A DNA stretch of 52,324 nucleotides, from positions 1 through 52,324 of the forward strand of contig JAFGAX010000173.1 in the NCBI GenBank assembly GCA_016933415.1. The letters are read 5' to 3'. Positions 40,401-48,907 of this stretch are shown piece after piece (position 1 is the stretch's first letter; every line of letters begins with the position of its first letter). The notes under the pieces were generated by a model that was not told the origin of the DNA, ran no database searches, and was given only the letters and a program-made list of their open reading frames with translations. The translations under genes were made by a program, and so were the position numbers. The DNA comes from a bacterium (GTDB taxonomy: Bacteria > Zhuqueibacterota > QNDG01 > DTFT01).

Positions 40401-42203
40401 ATGAATCACAATCTTGTGCTGGAGTTGTCCAGCCTTCTCGTGCTCGGTGTCGCAGGTCAATGGATCGCCTGGAGGCTTCGAATCCCTTCAATCGTTGTCC
40501 TGCTGGTCATCGGGTTCCTGGCCGGTCCTGTCTTGGGCCTGCTCCGGCCCGATGAGCTCCTGGGCGACGGACTTTTCGCGATCGTCTCCATCTCGGTGGC
40601 CATCATCCTCTTCGAGGGGGGACTGGGCCTGAACGCCCGCCAGATCCGCCTGGTCCGCCCCGTGCTGCTGAAACTGCTCAGCATCGGTGTTCTGGTGAAC
40701 GGGGGCCTCTGCGCGCTGGCGGCGAGATGGATCCTCGGCTGGAACTGGCCCCTGTCCGTTCTTTTCGGATCCATTCTCATCGTCACGGGTCCGACGGTGA
40801 TCACTCCCCTCGTGCGGCAGCTTCGTCTGCAGGGACAGGTCGGCTCCCTGCTCAAATGGGAGGGCATCATGTCGGATCCCTTGGGCGCCGTGCTGGCGGT
40901 GCTGGTGTTTCACGCGATCCGCATTGAAACCATGACGGTGGATGTCGGGGAGGTCGCCCGGGGCCTTCTGACGACCACCGCGGTCGGTGCGGCGTTCGGG
41001 GCCGTTGCGGCCGGTCTCCTGATCCTGTCCCTGAAGCGGTACTGGATTCCGGACAGCCTGCAGCACGCGGCCGTGCTCATGGCGGTGATCACCGTGTTTG
41101 CCGGGGCGAACCAGTTGCAGAAGGAATCCGGACTGATCGCCGTCACCATCATGGGAGTCATCATGGCCAACCAGCGGCTGGTCCCGGTCCGGAGGCTTCT
41201 GGAATTCAAGGAGACAGTGGGGACGCTGCTGGTTGGAATCCTGTTCGTGCTGCTGACCTCCCGGTTGAGCTTTTCCGATCTATCGATCATTCGCGGCCGG
41301 GGATGGCTTTTCCTGGCCGCGATCGTGATCGTGGCGCGGCCGGCCGCGGTCCTGTTATCCACGCTCGGCTCCCGGCTCAAACTGCAGAGACGACTGTTCA
41401 TCGCGGGCATGGCGCCCAGGGGAATCGTGGCGGCGGCCGTTCTCTCCATCTTTTCGATCTCGCTCGCGAGACTGAATTACCCGCAGGCGGAACAGTTCGC
41501 GCCCGTCGGTTTCTTCGTGGTCGTGTGCACGGTCATGGGATACGGGCTGTCGGCTCCGTGGCTCGCAAAACGTCTGGGGCTGGTTCAGGACGATCCGCAG
41601 GGCGTGCTTTTCGTCGGCATGCAGGGATGGGCGCTGGATCTGGCGCTGTCGCTTAAAAAGGAGGGTATTCCCGTCCTCGGCGTCGATACCAACCGTGACA
41701 ACGCCATGAAAGCCCGTCTTTCAGGGCTTCCGGTCTTCGTCGGCAGTGTGCTTTCCGAATCCGTCAAGGAGGAGATGAATCTGACACGCATCCGCCGGCT
41801 GATCGCGCTCACGCCGAACGACGAACTGAACGCCCTCGGGTGCCAGCATTTTCGGGATCTGTTCGGAAGGAACGAAATCTACCAGCTGCCGCATGTCACC
41901 GGCGGAAGGTTCGAGTCTGTGTCCATCGAGCATCGGGGCAGAATGCTTTTTCCGGCTGGAACCGATCCCGCGGCCTGGATCGGAGCGGACGGACGCGACC
42001 GTCTGTCCGTCCGAAAAACGAATCTGACGGAACAGTTCAGTTTTGAAACATTCCGCCTGCAGAACAGGGCGACGCATCTGCCGGTTTTCCTCATACCGCA
42101 GAAGGGCGGTCTTGCCGTGTTCACGCGGGACACGGAACTCAAGCCCCAGCCCGGAGACGCTGTGATCAGTCTGACGCTTTCCCGCCCCGGTTCCGCCGCC
42201 TGA
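40401..42203 (+). CDS. CPA1 cation/proton antiporter with TrkA-N domain
   Basis: A 600-residue NhaP-type antiporter: about 12 hydrophobic segments in residues 1-400 with Gly-Pro-Thr-Val-Ile-Thr-Pro-Leu and Ser-Asp-Pro-Leu-Gly-Ala-Val (the Asp is the ion-binding candidate), then a Rossmann-like TrkA-N/RCK part (about 415-535: Val-Leu-Phe-Val-Gly-Met-Gln-Gly-Trp, Val-Leu-Gly-Val-Asp-Thr-Asn). It exchanges Na or K for protons and the RCK-like part may sense nucleotides. The SD is AGCAGG. The nucleotide-binding Gly-X-Gly-X-X-Gly is degenerate, so ligand binding is uncertain. Located between mgtE and the trehalose operon. Confidence 0.85.
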   Translation: MNHNLVLELSSLLVLGVAGQWIAWRLRIPSIVVLLVIGFLAGPVLGLLRPDELLGDGLFAIVSISVAIILFEGGLGLNARQIRLVRPVLLKLLSIGVLVNGGLCALAARWILGWNWPLSVLFGSILIVTGPTVITPLVRQLRLQGQVGSLLKWEGIMSDPLGAVLAVLVFHAIRIETMTVDVGEVARGLLTTTAVGAAFGAVAAGLLILSLKRYWIPDSLQHAAVLMAVITVFAGANQLQKESGLIAVTIMGVIMANQRLVPVRRLLEFKETVGTLLVGILFVLLTSRLSFSDLSIIRGRGWLFLAAIVIVARPAAVLLSTLGSRLKLQRRLFIAGMAPRGIVAAAVLSIFSISLARLNYPQAEQFAPVGFFVVVCTVMGYGLSAPWLAKRLGLVQDDPQGVLFVGMQGWALDLALSLKKEGIPVLGVDTNRDNAMKARLSGLPVFVGSVLSESVKEEMNLTRIRRLIALTPNDELNALGCQHFRDLFGRNEIYQLPHVTGGRFESVSIEHRGRMLFPAGTDPAAWIGADGRDRLSVRKTNLTEQFSFETFRLQNRATHLPVFLIPQKGGLAVFTRDTELKPQPGDAVISLTLSRPGSAA

Positions 42204-42228
42204 ATCTGACCGCTCGCGCATTTCCTGG

Positions 42229-42360
42229 TCCGGCGATGCGGGATCAATCTGCAGATGCTGGCTATTGAAGACTTCGCCGGACAAAGCAGCAAGATTTGTT
42301 TTTATTGAAGGCCCGCCGCTTGCCTTCGCCCAGAAGGCATCAAATCGATTGGTCCCGTTT
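42229..42360. repeat. Dispersed intergenic element, copy 2
   Basis: Forty-five bases at 42233-42277 are identical to 4752-4796. The flanking palindrome reads TCCGGC-GAT-GCGGGA, one arm altered. Similarity continues at TTGAAGGCCCG/CTTGCCTTC and ATTGGTCCCG, in the same order as copy 1. It fills the gap between the convergent antiporter and trehalose genes and might also supply transcription ends. Confidence 0.8.
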
Positions 42361-42370
42361 GACGGAAGAA

Positions 42371-43579
42371 TTACAGATACACGACGTCACCCGTGATGTT
42401 CATGGACAGGAAAAGCAGAAGATAGTCACGCAGATGACGCGTGAGCAGGAAATTGTTCCGGACGTGTTCCCGGCCGTTTTCCCCGAGTTTTTTCGCGAAT
42501 TCCGGGCTGTTCAGCAGCTGCTTGAGTGAAAACGCCGCGCCATCGACCGAATGGCAGAGCATTCCGGAATACTTATGACGGATCTGCAGGGGAATGCCGC
42601 CCACGGCCGAGGCCAGGACCGGCTTCGCCTTCCACAGGGCCTCCGTGACGGTGAGGCCGAACCCCTCCTTGAGGGATTTCTGCACGATGACGTCCGAGGC
42701 GCGCTGAAGGGCGTTGATCTCGATGTCGTTCTGGGACATGAGCAGAATATGCACATCCGGATCGCCGGCCGCCTTTTCCAGCACTTCCTGATACACCTCG
42801 GCGCCTTCGGGATCGTCCGAAGCCGTACCGCCGGCCAGTACAAGGCGGCAGTCGACGTTCTTTTTCGCGATCCGGTACGCCTCCAGGACGCCGACCGGAT
42901 CTTTCAGCCGGTCGAAGCGGGAAATCTGGGTGACGATCGGCTTGTCCCGGGGGATGCCGTACTTGTTCATCACGGCGTCGACGATATCCGGTCCGATGTC
43001 CCGGTTCTTGTCGCTCAGCGGGTCGATGGACGGAGAAATCAGCGCCTGGCGCATGGGCAATTCACGGGAAAACCCCGGCGCCGAGAACACGGCCGCGTCG
43101 TAACGGACCACGTAGTCGGCGAGGAACCGCCAGACCTCCTGCAGGGGATCGGAAACGTCGACATGGCATCGCCAGATCCACTTGTTGCCGGATTTCTTTT
43201 CGATCAGGGTCACCGGCTGGGGGTCGTGGATGAAGACGATATCCGCGTCGGTCGCCGTCCGTTCGGCGTTGAGACGGCCGTTTTCGACGAATACCTCGAA
43301 ATCCTCCCGGGTCAGCGATTCCGGCTTGCCGTGAAGGGCGTTGTGGAACTTTTTGGTCACGCCGAAGAAGCGTTCTCCGCCCGTGATCACGTCCCAGCGG
43401 GAATCGACGCCCAGTTCGTTGCACAGGGGAACCATGCGGTTGAGGATTTCCGCCACGCCGCCGCCCACGGCAGTCGAATTGATATGCTGAATCCGGCGGC
43501 CGGACAGCCGCTCGGACAGCAGGCGCAGGTCCTCGATGACGGACCGGCCCACGATCGGAATGTAGTCGTCCAGTTGCAT
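42371..43579 (-). CDS. treT: Trehalose synthase TreT-like glycosyltransferase
   Basis: A 402-residue GT4 glycosyltransferase of the TreT group, making trehalose from NDP-glucose and glucose in one step. The N-terminus Leu-Asp-Asp-Tyr-Ile-Pro-Ile-Val-Gly followed by His-Ile-Asn-Ser-Thr-Ala-Val-Gly-Gly-Gly-Val-Ala-Glu is characteristic, and Glu-Gly-Phe-Gly-Leu-Thr-Val-Thr-Glu-Ala is the GT4 donor-binding motif. The start is the ATG at 43579, four bases after the DUF5752 stop. Last gene of the five-gene operon; it supplements the OtsAB route. Confidence 0.88.
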   Translation of the reverse strand: MQLDDYIPIVGRSVIEDLRLLSERLSGRRIQHINSTAVGGGVAEILNRMVPLCNELGVDSRWDVITGGERFFGVTKKFHNALHGKPESLTREDFEVFVENGRLNAERTATDADIVFIHDPQPVTLIEKKSGNKWIWRCHVDVSDPLQEVWRFLADYVVRYDAAVFSAPGFSRELPMRQALISPSIDPLSDKNRDIGPDIVDAVMNKYGIPRDKPIVTQISRFDRLKDPVGVLEAYRIAKKNVDCRLVLAGGTASDDPEGAEVYQEVLEKAAGDPDVHILLMSQNDIEINALQRASDVIVQKSLKEGFGLTVTEALWKAKPVLASAVGGIPLQIRHKYSGMLCHSVDGAAFSLKQLLNSPEFAKKLGENGREHVRNNFLLTRHLRDYLLLFLSMNITGDVVYL

Positions 43580-43583
43580 TGTG

Positions 43584-44258
43584 TCACCGGCGCGGAATTC
43601 TGCTCCGGATGAGCCGGAGAAGGGAGCGCCGAAGGCCCTCCATTGTATGGGTGTACGGATCAAGGCGCTCGACATCGGCGGCGAGCGCAGCGTCGCCGAG
43701 CGAGCCGGAAAACCAGGTAGAAAAGTCATTCGTCTGCTTCTCAAGGCGCAGGCGCGACTCGAACATGTGGTAATACAGGGAGTCGGCGGTGATCTCCTGC
43801 AGGATGCCGGCGAATTCTTCCAGCGTCCGGGCCTCATGCCGGGTGGGCAGAATGAAGCTGACGGATTTCATGAAGAAAAACTCCTCCCCCGGGTCCGCGG
43901 TTTTGTTCAGCGCCCGGGGATGTTCCCCCGCGTAGCGTTCCATGGTGCCGCAAAGCGATTCCCGCAGGCTCCGGATGTCTCCAAATTGAACGGTGTTCAC
44001 GCTGGCGAGGTGTTCGCCGAGCGCCTCCTCGCCGAGCGCCTCAGTCGCCCAGTAGGCGAAATCGTTCGGCGGCTCAGGGGAGAGGTATTGGTGCTGCTGC
44101 AGAAACCGGTGCGTGTGGTGGTAGATGCTCGACCCCGGCACGCTTTTCATGCAGCGGATCAGTTCCGCGAGCGAGGAGGCCTTGATGCCCAGCAGTTCCG
44201 TCAGATGGAGCCGGGTGTAAAACCGGAACGGTTCCACCGCGTGTGTCGATTCAGTCAT
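43584..44258 (-). CDS. DUF5752 family protein
   Basis: A 224-residue soluble protein resembling DUF5752, a family found beside trehalose genes. The sequence is helical with His-rich spots (Ser-Ile-Tyr-His-His-Thr-His-Arg and Leu-Tyr-Tyr-His-Met-Phe-Glu), which appears twice in similar form at about 46-57 and 160-170, suggesting a duplicated helical unit. No function is known. Its ATG overlaps the otsB stop (ATGA), so it is coupled with otsB, and it precedes treT. Confidence 0.8.
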   Translation of the reverse strand: MTESTHAVEPFRFYTRLHLTELLGIKASSLAELIRCMKSVPGSSIYHHTHRFLQQHQYLSPEPPNDFAYWATEALGEEALGEHLASVNTVQFGDIRSLRESLCGTMERYAGEHPRALNKTADPGEEFFFMKSVSFILPTRHEARTLEEFAGILQEITADSLYYHMFESRLRLEKQTNDFSTWFSGSLGDAALAADVERLDPYTHTMEGLRRSLLRLIRSRIPRR

Positions 44259-45052
44259 TTCGATCCTTCCCGGAGTCGAACGAGCCTGTCCAGAAAACGG
44301 GCAGTCGATTCCGTATCGTCGATGGTGTAACGGGCGGCCGATCGGACCGAACGGCCGACCCGGATCGTCACGCCTTCATCCCGAAGCGCCCGGAACGCAT
44401 CCTCGTCCGTGCGGTCGTCACCGATATAGACGGCCGTTGTCGGCATCCGGCCCGGGAGCCAGACCCGGTTCGACAGGAGCCACAGAACGGCTTCTCCCTT
44501 GTCCCAGGGAGCCGGCGGACGGATCTCCAGAATCCGCTTGCCGGTCCGGATCTGCAGGCGGTTCTGATAGGGCCGGACGGCGCGGCGGAACGCCGCAACG
44601 GCCCCGGGAACGACCCGGCGGTCCGCCCTGCGGTAATGAAAAGACAGCGTCAATCCCTTGTCCTCGATCTCGGTTCCCGGAAATACGGATGGCAGATCGG
44701 CGATCGAGTCCCGGATGTGGTCCAGGGTCCGCGGATAGCCCGGCGGAGCCTTGCAGCGGAACCGGAAGCCCGCGCCCTCGATCTCGAGTCCATGGTTCCC
44801 GGCATATGCGATTTTCTTCAGACGGACGCGTTTTTTCAGGTCGGCCAGCGATCGGCCGCTCACCACGCCGACCCGCACGCCGGGGCAGGCGGATAACCGG
44901 GAAAGCGTCCGGCGGAGGCACGGGGAAATGGCCGCTTGCTCGGGCTGGCGGACGATGGGCGCCAGGGTTCCATCGAAGTCCAGAAAAACGGCAAGCCGGC
45001 CGGATGCCAGCCGCGGCTTCACTTCGGACCAATGACGAAGTACCGAGCGCAC
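44255..45052 (-). CDS. otsB: Trehalose-6-phosphate phosphatase
   Basis: A 265-residue HAD phosphatase that removes phosphate from trehalose-6-phosphate made by OtsA. Asp-Phe-Asp-Gly-Thr-Leu (D25, D27), Val-Val-Ser-Gly-Arg-Ser, Gly-Asn-His-Gly-Leu-Glu and Gly-Asp-Asp-Arg-Thr-Asp-Glu-Asp are all present. GTG start, nine bases after the MscS stop. Coupled by ATGA to DUF5752. The normal length supports an intact enzyme. Confidence 0.93.
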   Translation of the reverse strand: MRSVLRHWSEVKPRLASGRLAVFLDFDGTLAPIVRQPEQAAISPCLRRTLSRLSACPGVRVGVVSGRSLADLKKRVRLKKIAYAGNHGLEIEGAGFRFRCKAPPGYPRTLDHIRDSIADLPSVFPGTEIEDKGLTLSFHYRRADRRVVPGAVAAFRRAVRPYQNRLQIRTGKRILEIRPPAPWDKGEAVLWLLSNRVWLPGRMPTTAVYIGDDRTDEDAFRALRDEGVTIRVGRSVRSAARYTIDDTESTARFLDRLVRLREGSK

Positions 45053-45061
45053 GGCGTCCGT

Positions 45062-46144
45062 TCAGCTGACCGGACCGGCCGGCTGAGCGGGAGGGCCGCC
45101 GGCGGGTTCCCATGTCAGGGTGCGCATGGGGTAGGGGATCACGATTCCTTCACTGCGGTAGCGTTCGTGGAGGCGTTTCACGAATTCGTGCTTGATCAGG
45201 TACTGATCCGTGAATCCCTTCACCCTCAGGATCACCGTGAAATGGATGCCCGAGTCGCCGAATGTGTGGTACCGGATGAACGGCGTGAATCCGGAAACGC
45301 CTCCCGCCACGGAGCGGAGCAGCTCGGTTGCGACGTCCACGGTGACTTTTTCAACCAGGGTCAGGTCGCTGTCGTAATGCACACTCACGTCGATCAGGAC
45401 GGACATTTCCGGGTCCGGAAGATGATAGTTGATCAGAACGGCCTGGGCGAGCTTGGCGTTCGGAATCAGAACGATGTTGTTCGAAAGCATGCGGATCTTC
45501 GTGATGCGCCAGCCGATATCCTCGATGGTGCCTTCCTGTCCGCCCTCGAGGCGTACAAAATCGCCGCTTCTCACCTGTCTCGAGGCGATGATATGAAAAC
45601 CCGCGAACAGATTGGCGAGCGTGTCCTGCAGGGCGAGAGCGACGGCCAATCCTCCGACGCCCAGGGTCGCCAGAATCGGCGTTACGGAAATGCCGAGTGT
45701 GTTCAGCACAATGAGCGCGCCCAGAATCCACAGCACGATCCGGATTGCATGATGGGTGAGTGACGCCATCGGAAGGGGGCCGGTGATCCGACCCGCGGAA
45801 GCGCGGATCAGGGAAGCGGAGGCATTTGAAAAGGCCATCACCACGGAGAGGACCGCCAGGATGAACAGGGCTTTCCCGCTGATTGCGAGAAGCCGGTCGG
45901 GGAGGGCGTAGAGTGTCAGCGCCACGTATATCCCCCCCATGATGCACCAGAGCAGGAACGGTGAACGGATCGATTCGATCGCCACATCGTCCCATGTCGA
46001 CCGGGTTCTTTGCGACAGGCGCCTCAGCCGCCGGAACAGCGCCTGCCGGACCCATAGTCCCAGAATCAGGGCTGCGACGGGTGACAGAAGCGGAAGCAGG
46101 TTCCGCGGTTGCGAGATCCATCCGGTGATTTCGCCGAATTGCAC
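45062..46144 (-). CDS. MscS-type mechanosensitive channel
   Basis: A 360-residue channel, opened by membrane tension to release solutes on hypo-osmotic shock. Four hydrophobic segments precede the pore helix (Leu-Gly-Val-Gly-Gly-Leu-Ala-Val-Ala-Leu-Ala-Leu-Gln-Asp) at about 168-182, then the beta domain (Gly-Asp-Phe-Val-Arg-Leu-Glu) and the cytoplasmic vestibule ending Val-Ile-Pro-Tyr-Pro-Met. The GTG at 46144 has GGAG six bases before; an earlier ATG at 46204 or GTG at 46228 would overlap otsA. Channel and trehalose synthesis in one operon fit osmotic control. Confidence 0.87.
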   Translation of the reverse strand: MQFGEITGWISQPRNLLPLLSPVAALILGLWVRQALFRRLRRLSQRTRSTWDDVAIESIRSPFLLWCIMGGIYVALTLYALPDRLLAISGKALFILAVLSVVMAFSNASASLIRASAGRITGPLPMASLTHHAIRIVLWILGALIVLNTLGISVTPILATLGVGGLAVALALQDTLANLFAGFHIIASRQVRSGDFVRLEGGQEGTIEDIGWRITKIRMLSNNIVLIPNAKLAQAVLINYHLPDPEMSVLIDVSVHYDSDLTLVEKVTVDVATELLRSVAGGVSGFTPFIRYHTFGDSGIHFTVILRVKGFTDQYLIKHEFVKRLHERYRSEGIVIPYPMRTLTWEPAGGPPAQPAGPVS

Positions 46145-46176
46145 GGGAATCTCCAGGTTTTCGTGAACGGGGGGAG

Positions 46177-48408
46177 TCAGCCGGCGGGCGGCAGGGCCGT
46201 CCATTCGGAGACGATCTGACCGGCCCACCGGTAGATATTGAATTCCGAGACCGTGGCGCGGAGGTTCCGCATGCGCCGGCGTTTCTCCGATTCCGGCATT
46301 TCGACCGCCTGGTGAATCCGGTCCGCAAACTCCTCCGTGGCGTAAGGATTGATCGGGACGGCTTCGCTCAGCTCCCGTGAAGCGCCGGTGAAACTGCTGA
46401 GCAGCAGGACGCCGTTGTCGTCGGTGCGGGCCGTTACATATTCCTTGGCCACCAGGTTCATGCCGTCGTGCAGGGAACTGACGATGCAGATGTCGGACCG
46501 TTTGTAGAAGGGACGTATTTCGTCCGGCGTGAAATGACGCTTCAGGTAGAGAATCGGCTTCCAGGTGCCGTCCGAATGCTTCCAGTTGAGTTTCTCCACC
46601 AACTCGTCGATTTCGCCTCCCAGATCATGATACCGCTTGATGTGGACGCGGCTGGGGGCGCCGATCTGGATGAAGACGAAACGGTCCCGGTATTCCGGAT
46701 GCTTCTCCAGAAAGCGGTCCACGGCGTGAAGGCGTTCGGCGATGCCCTTGGTGTAGTCGATGCGGTCCACGCCGATGGCCACGATTTTCCCCTGCAGGTC
46801 GTATTCCCGGTCGATTTCGCGGAGGGTGTCCCCGTCCTCCGGAAGGTGGCGTCCCATCGCGTCATCGACGCTGATCGGAAAGGACCGCACCGCGGTCTCC
46901 TTCTCGTTCCGCACCACGGTGAACCGTTCGGTGTCCACCCGGCATTCCAGGAGCCGGTTCACGGTGTCGAGGAAGTTGTTGCAGTGAACCTGCACGTGAA
47001 ATCCGAGCAGGTCGCATCCAAGCATGCCGTCCAGTATCTCTGTGTAATAGGGACAGATGGCGAAAATTTCAGGATTCGGCCACGGGATGTGCCAGAACAG
47101 CGCCACGGACACGTCCGGCCGTTTTTCCTTGATCATCCGTCCGAGCAGGGTGAAATGGTAATCCTGGATGAAGACGAACGCTTTGTGAACGGGCAGTTCG
47201 TCCAGAACGGCATCGGCGAATTTCCGGTTCACCGTTTTATAGGTCTGCCAGTCGGCTTCCCGGAAAACGGGGCGCGTGTGCGTCACGTGACAGAGCGGCC
47301 ACAGTCCCTCGTTCGAGAATCCGTAATAATACCCGTTCTCCTCCTCTTTGGTCAGGCGGACGCGCTTGAGGATGTAGCGCGGATCCTCCGGCGGAACGCC
47401 GCGTTTGCCCTTGGAATTGACCGCCAGGAAATCGGCTTTTCCGCTTCCGTGCGCGATCCAGGTGCCGCCCGATGCCTTCAGAATGGGATTCAGGGCGGTG
47501 ACCACACCGCTGGCCGGACGGACGCACCGGGGGGGGCCGGGGGGATTCAGCTCGTGAATATACGGTTCGCGGTTGGAGACGACGAAGAAGGATGAAACAC
47601 CGAGCCTGGCGTGAACCAAGTCTCTCAACCTGGATTCCGTCCAGAGGTCCTCCTTCTTCACCCGGGCCGTGGCTTCCTTGAAGATGGCCTTTCGCGCCAC
47701 GCGGAGCGTGAGAGCCGCCTGCTCCACTTCATCGGCCAGGAGCCGTAATTCTCCCTGCGCGGACGGCGGCCGGGGCGCATCCGTCTCCCCCTTTTGAAAG
47801 CGGTCGAACCAGTCCGCCATCCGGAGGATCGGGAGGGTGAACAGGCGACGCTGCATCAGGAAGAGGACGGCGACGATGAGAACGGTCATGGCGAACAGGA
47901 GGATGCTGAGTCTGCGCCACAGGGCCGTCTGGACCGGGTATAGATAAGACGTATCGTGCAGGATCTCGACGATACCCAGAAGACGGCCGTTATCATCGGA
48001 TACCGGAGAAGCGTAAACGAACAGGGTTGCGCCCGCGAAGGACAACGTGTCGCCTTCCGGGCGCCGGTGTTTCAGCACCTTCGGCAGGACCGGGTCTCCG
48101 GCGTTGCGCCAGTCGGCCATCCGCTCCGAGATGGCCAGGAGGCGGCCCGTGCTGTCGTACAAGGCGCAGCCCTGGAGCCGCTCGCGACGGTCGAACGAAT
48201 CGACCAGCCGCTGGGCGGAATGGGGCTGAAAGGAGATAAAGATGTGGCGGGAGGATGCTCCAATGCTTTCAGCGAGCGCGGTCACTTTGCGGCGGAGATC
48301 GTCCGTCATTTTATCTTCAACCGACCGAACCTGCAGAAAGCCGAAAAGGCCGAGGCCTGCGGTGACAATGACCAGTATGGGAAAGATGAAGAAGAGCAGA
48401 CGTTTCAT
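46177..48408 (-). CDS. otsA: Membrane sensor-like/trehalose-6-phosphate synthase fusion
   Basis: A 743-residue protein. Residues about 4-25 and 167-186 are membrane helices flanking a periplasmic region with PAS/Cache-like look (Leu-Tyr-Asp-Ser-Thr-Gly-Arg-Leu-Leu-Ala), followed by a HAMP-like stretch (187-245). The GT20 domain fills about 276-743: Ser-Asn-Arg-Glu-Pro, Ile-Gln-Asp-Tyr-His, Val-Asp-Arg-Ile-Asp-Tyr-Thr-Lys-Gly and Asp-Gly-Met-Asn-Leu-Val-Ala-Lys-Glu, so donor-binding residues are intact. It makes trehalose-6-phosphate from UDP-glucose and glucose-6-phosphate; membrane sensing of its state is inference. ATG at 48408 follows AGGAGG. First gene of the operon. A 60-residue upstream in-frame stretch has no SD. 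Confidence 0.9.
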   Translation of the reverse strand: MKRLLFFIFPILVIVTAGLGLFGFLQVRSVEDKMTDDLRRKVTALAESIGASSRHIFISFQPHSAQRLVDSFDRRERLQGCALYDSTGRLLAISERMADWRNAGDPVLPKVLKHRRPEGDTLSFAGATLFVYASPVSDDNGRLLGIVEILHDTSYLYPVQTALWRRLSILLFAMTVLIVAVLFLMQRRLFTLPILRMADWFDRFQKGETDAPRPPSAQGELRLLADEVEQAALTLRVARKAIFKEATARVKKEDLWTESRLRDLVHARLGVSSFFVVSNREPYIHELNPPGPPRCVRPASGVVTALNPILKASGGTWIAHGSGKADFLAVNSKGKRGVPPEDPRYILKRVRLTKEEENGYYYGFSNEGLWPLCHVTHTRPVFREADWQTYKTVNRKFADAVLDELPVHKAFVFIQDYHFTLLGRMIKEKRPDVSVALFWHIPWPNPEIFAICPYYTEILDGMLGCDLLGFHVQVHCNNFLDTVNRLLECRVDTERFTVVRNEKETAVRSFPISVDDAMGRHLPEDGDTLREIDREYDLQGKIVAIGVDRIDYTKGIAERLHAVDRFLEKHPEYRDRFVFIQIGAPSRVHIKRYHDLGGEIDELVEKLNWKHSDGTWKPILYLKRHFTPDEIRPFYKRSDICIVSSLHDGMNLVAKEYVTARTDDNGVLLLSSFTGASRELSEAVPINPYATEEFADRIHQAVEMPESEKRRRMRNLRATVSEFNIYRWAGQIVSEWTALPPAG

Positions 48409-48648
48409 GCGTCGGATCCTCCTGAAAGCGGCGAGGCCGCCCGCGTGTGTGAAGACAAACGCCGCAACGGCGATCCGACCATCGGAGAACCTTCGGAACG
48501 CGTCGGCGTTACTGAACCCGGTGATGTGCGTCAGTGGACTGAACCGGACAACGGGCGAATTCACCCGCTTCGGGGGACCAGGCGGCACTTTTTTTTCCGA
48601 GTGACGGCCCCCGCCGGTCTTCAGGAAATCATCAGAATAAGCGCCTGA

Positions 48649-48709
48649 TCCCGCAAAGCGGAGCCTTCAACGAGAAAGCCGGTATTCACGGGGGTCCCGC
48701 AAAGCGGAG
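48649..48709. repeat. Two short hairpin repeats
   Basis: TCCCGC-AAA-GCGGAG occurs twice, at 48649-48663 and 48695-48709, with AGCCTTCAACGAG after the first. They match the hairpins of the 4.8-kb region, including the GCCTTCAA word of the dispersed element. Confidence 0.65.
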
Positions 48710-48824
48710 CTGCGCGGCGCTTGCGTTAATATATCCATTTTCTATTAAGAATGCAATTTTTTTCGGAGGGCTGCGATCCGTTCCTGTTGATGCGCGAAAA
48801 AAAACAATGAAATACCAAATATTC

Positions 48825-48853
48825 TTGCAATTCCGAACATTCCTTCCTACATT
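48825..48853 (+). promoter_or_regulatory. Promoter of the kamA-like gene
   Basis: TTGCAA at 48825-48830, 17 bases, TACATT at 48848-48853, predicted start near 48860. The TTG start codon of the gene is at 48908, with GGAGG within the leader. Confidence 0.65.
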
Positions 48854-48907
48854 AACAATCGAACCTATCCCATTCCGCCTTCCCGGTTCCAGCAACGGAG
48901 GTGCAAT

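Larger units (their letters stand above)
48409..48907. other. Divergent intergenic region, otsA to kamA-like gene
   Basis: No gene seen. It holds two short GC hairpin repeats (48649, 48695) and an AT-rich part with a promoter for the rightward gene (48825). A second weaker pair, TTGCGT (48721) and TATTAA (48743) 16 bases apart, is possible. I could not pick out an otsA promoter on the other strand. Confidence 0.5.
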
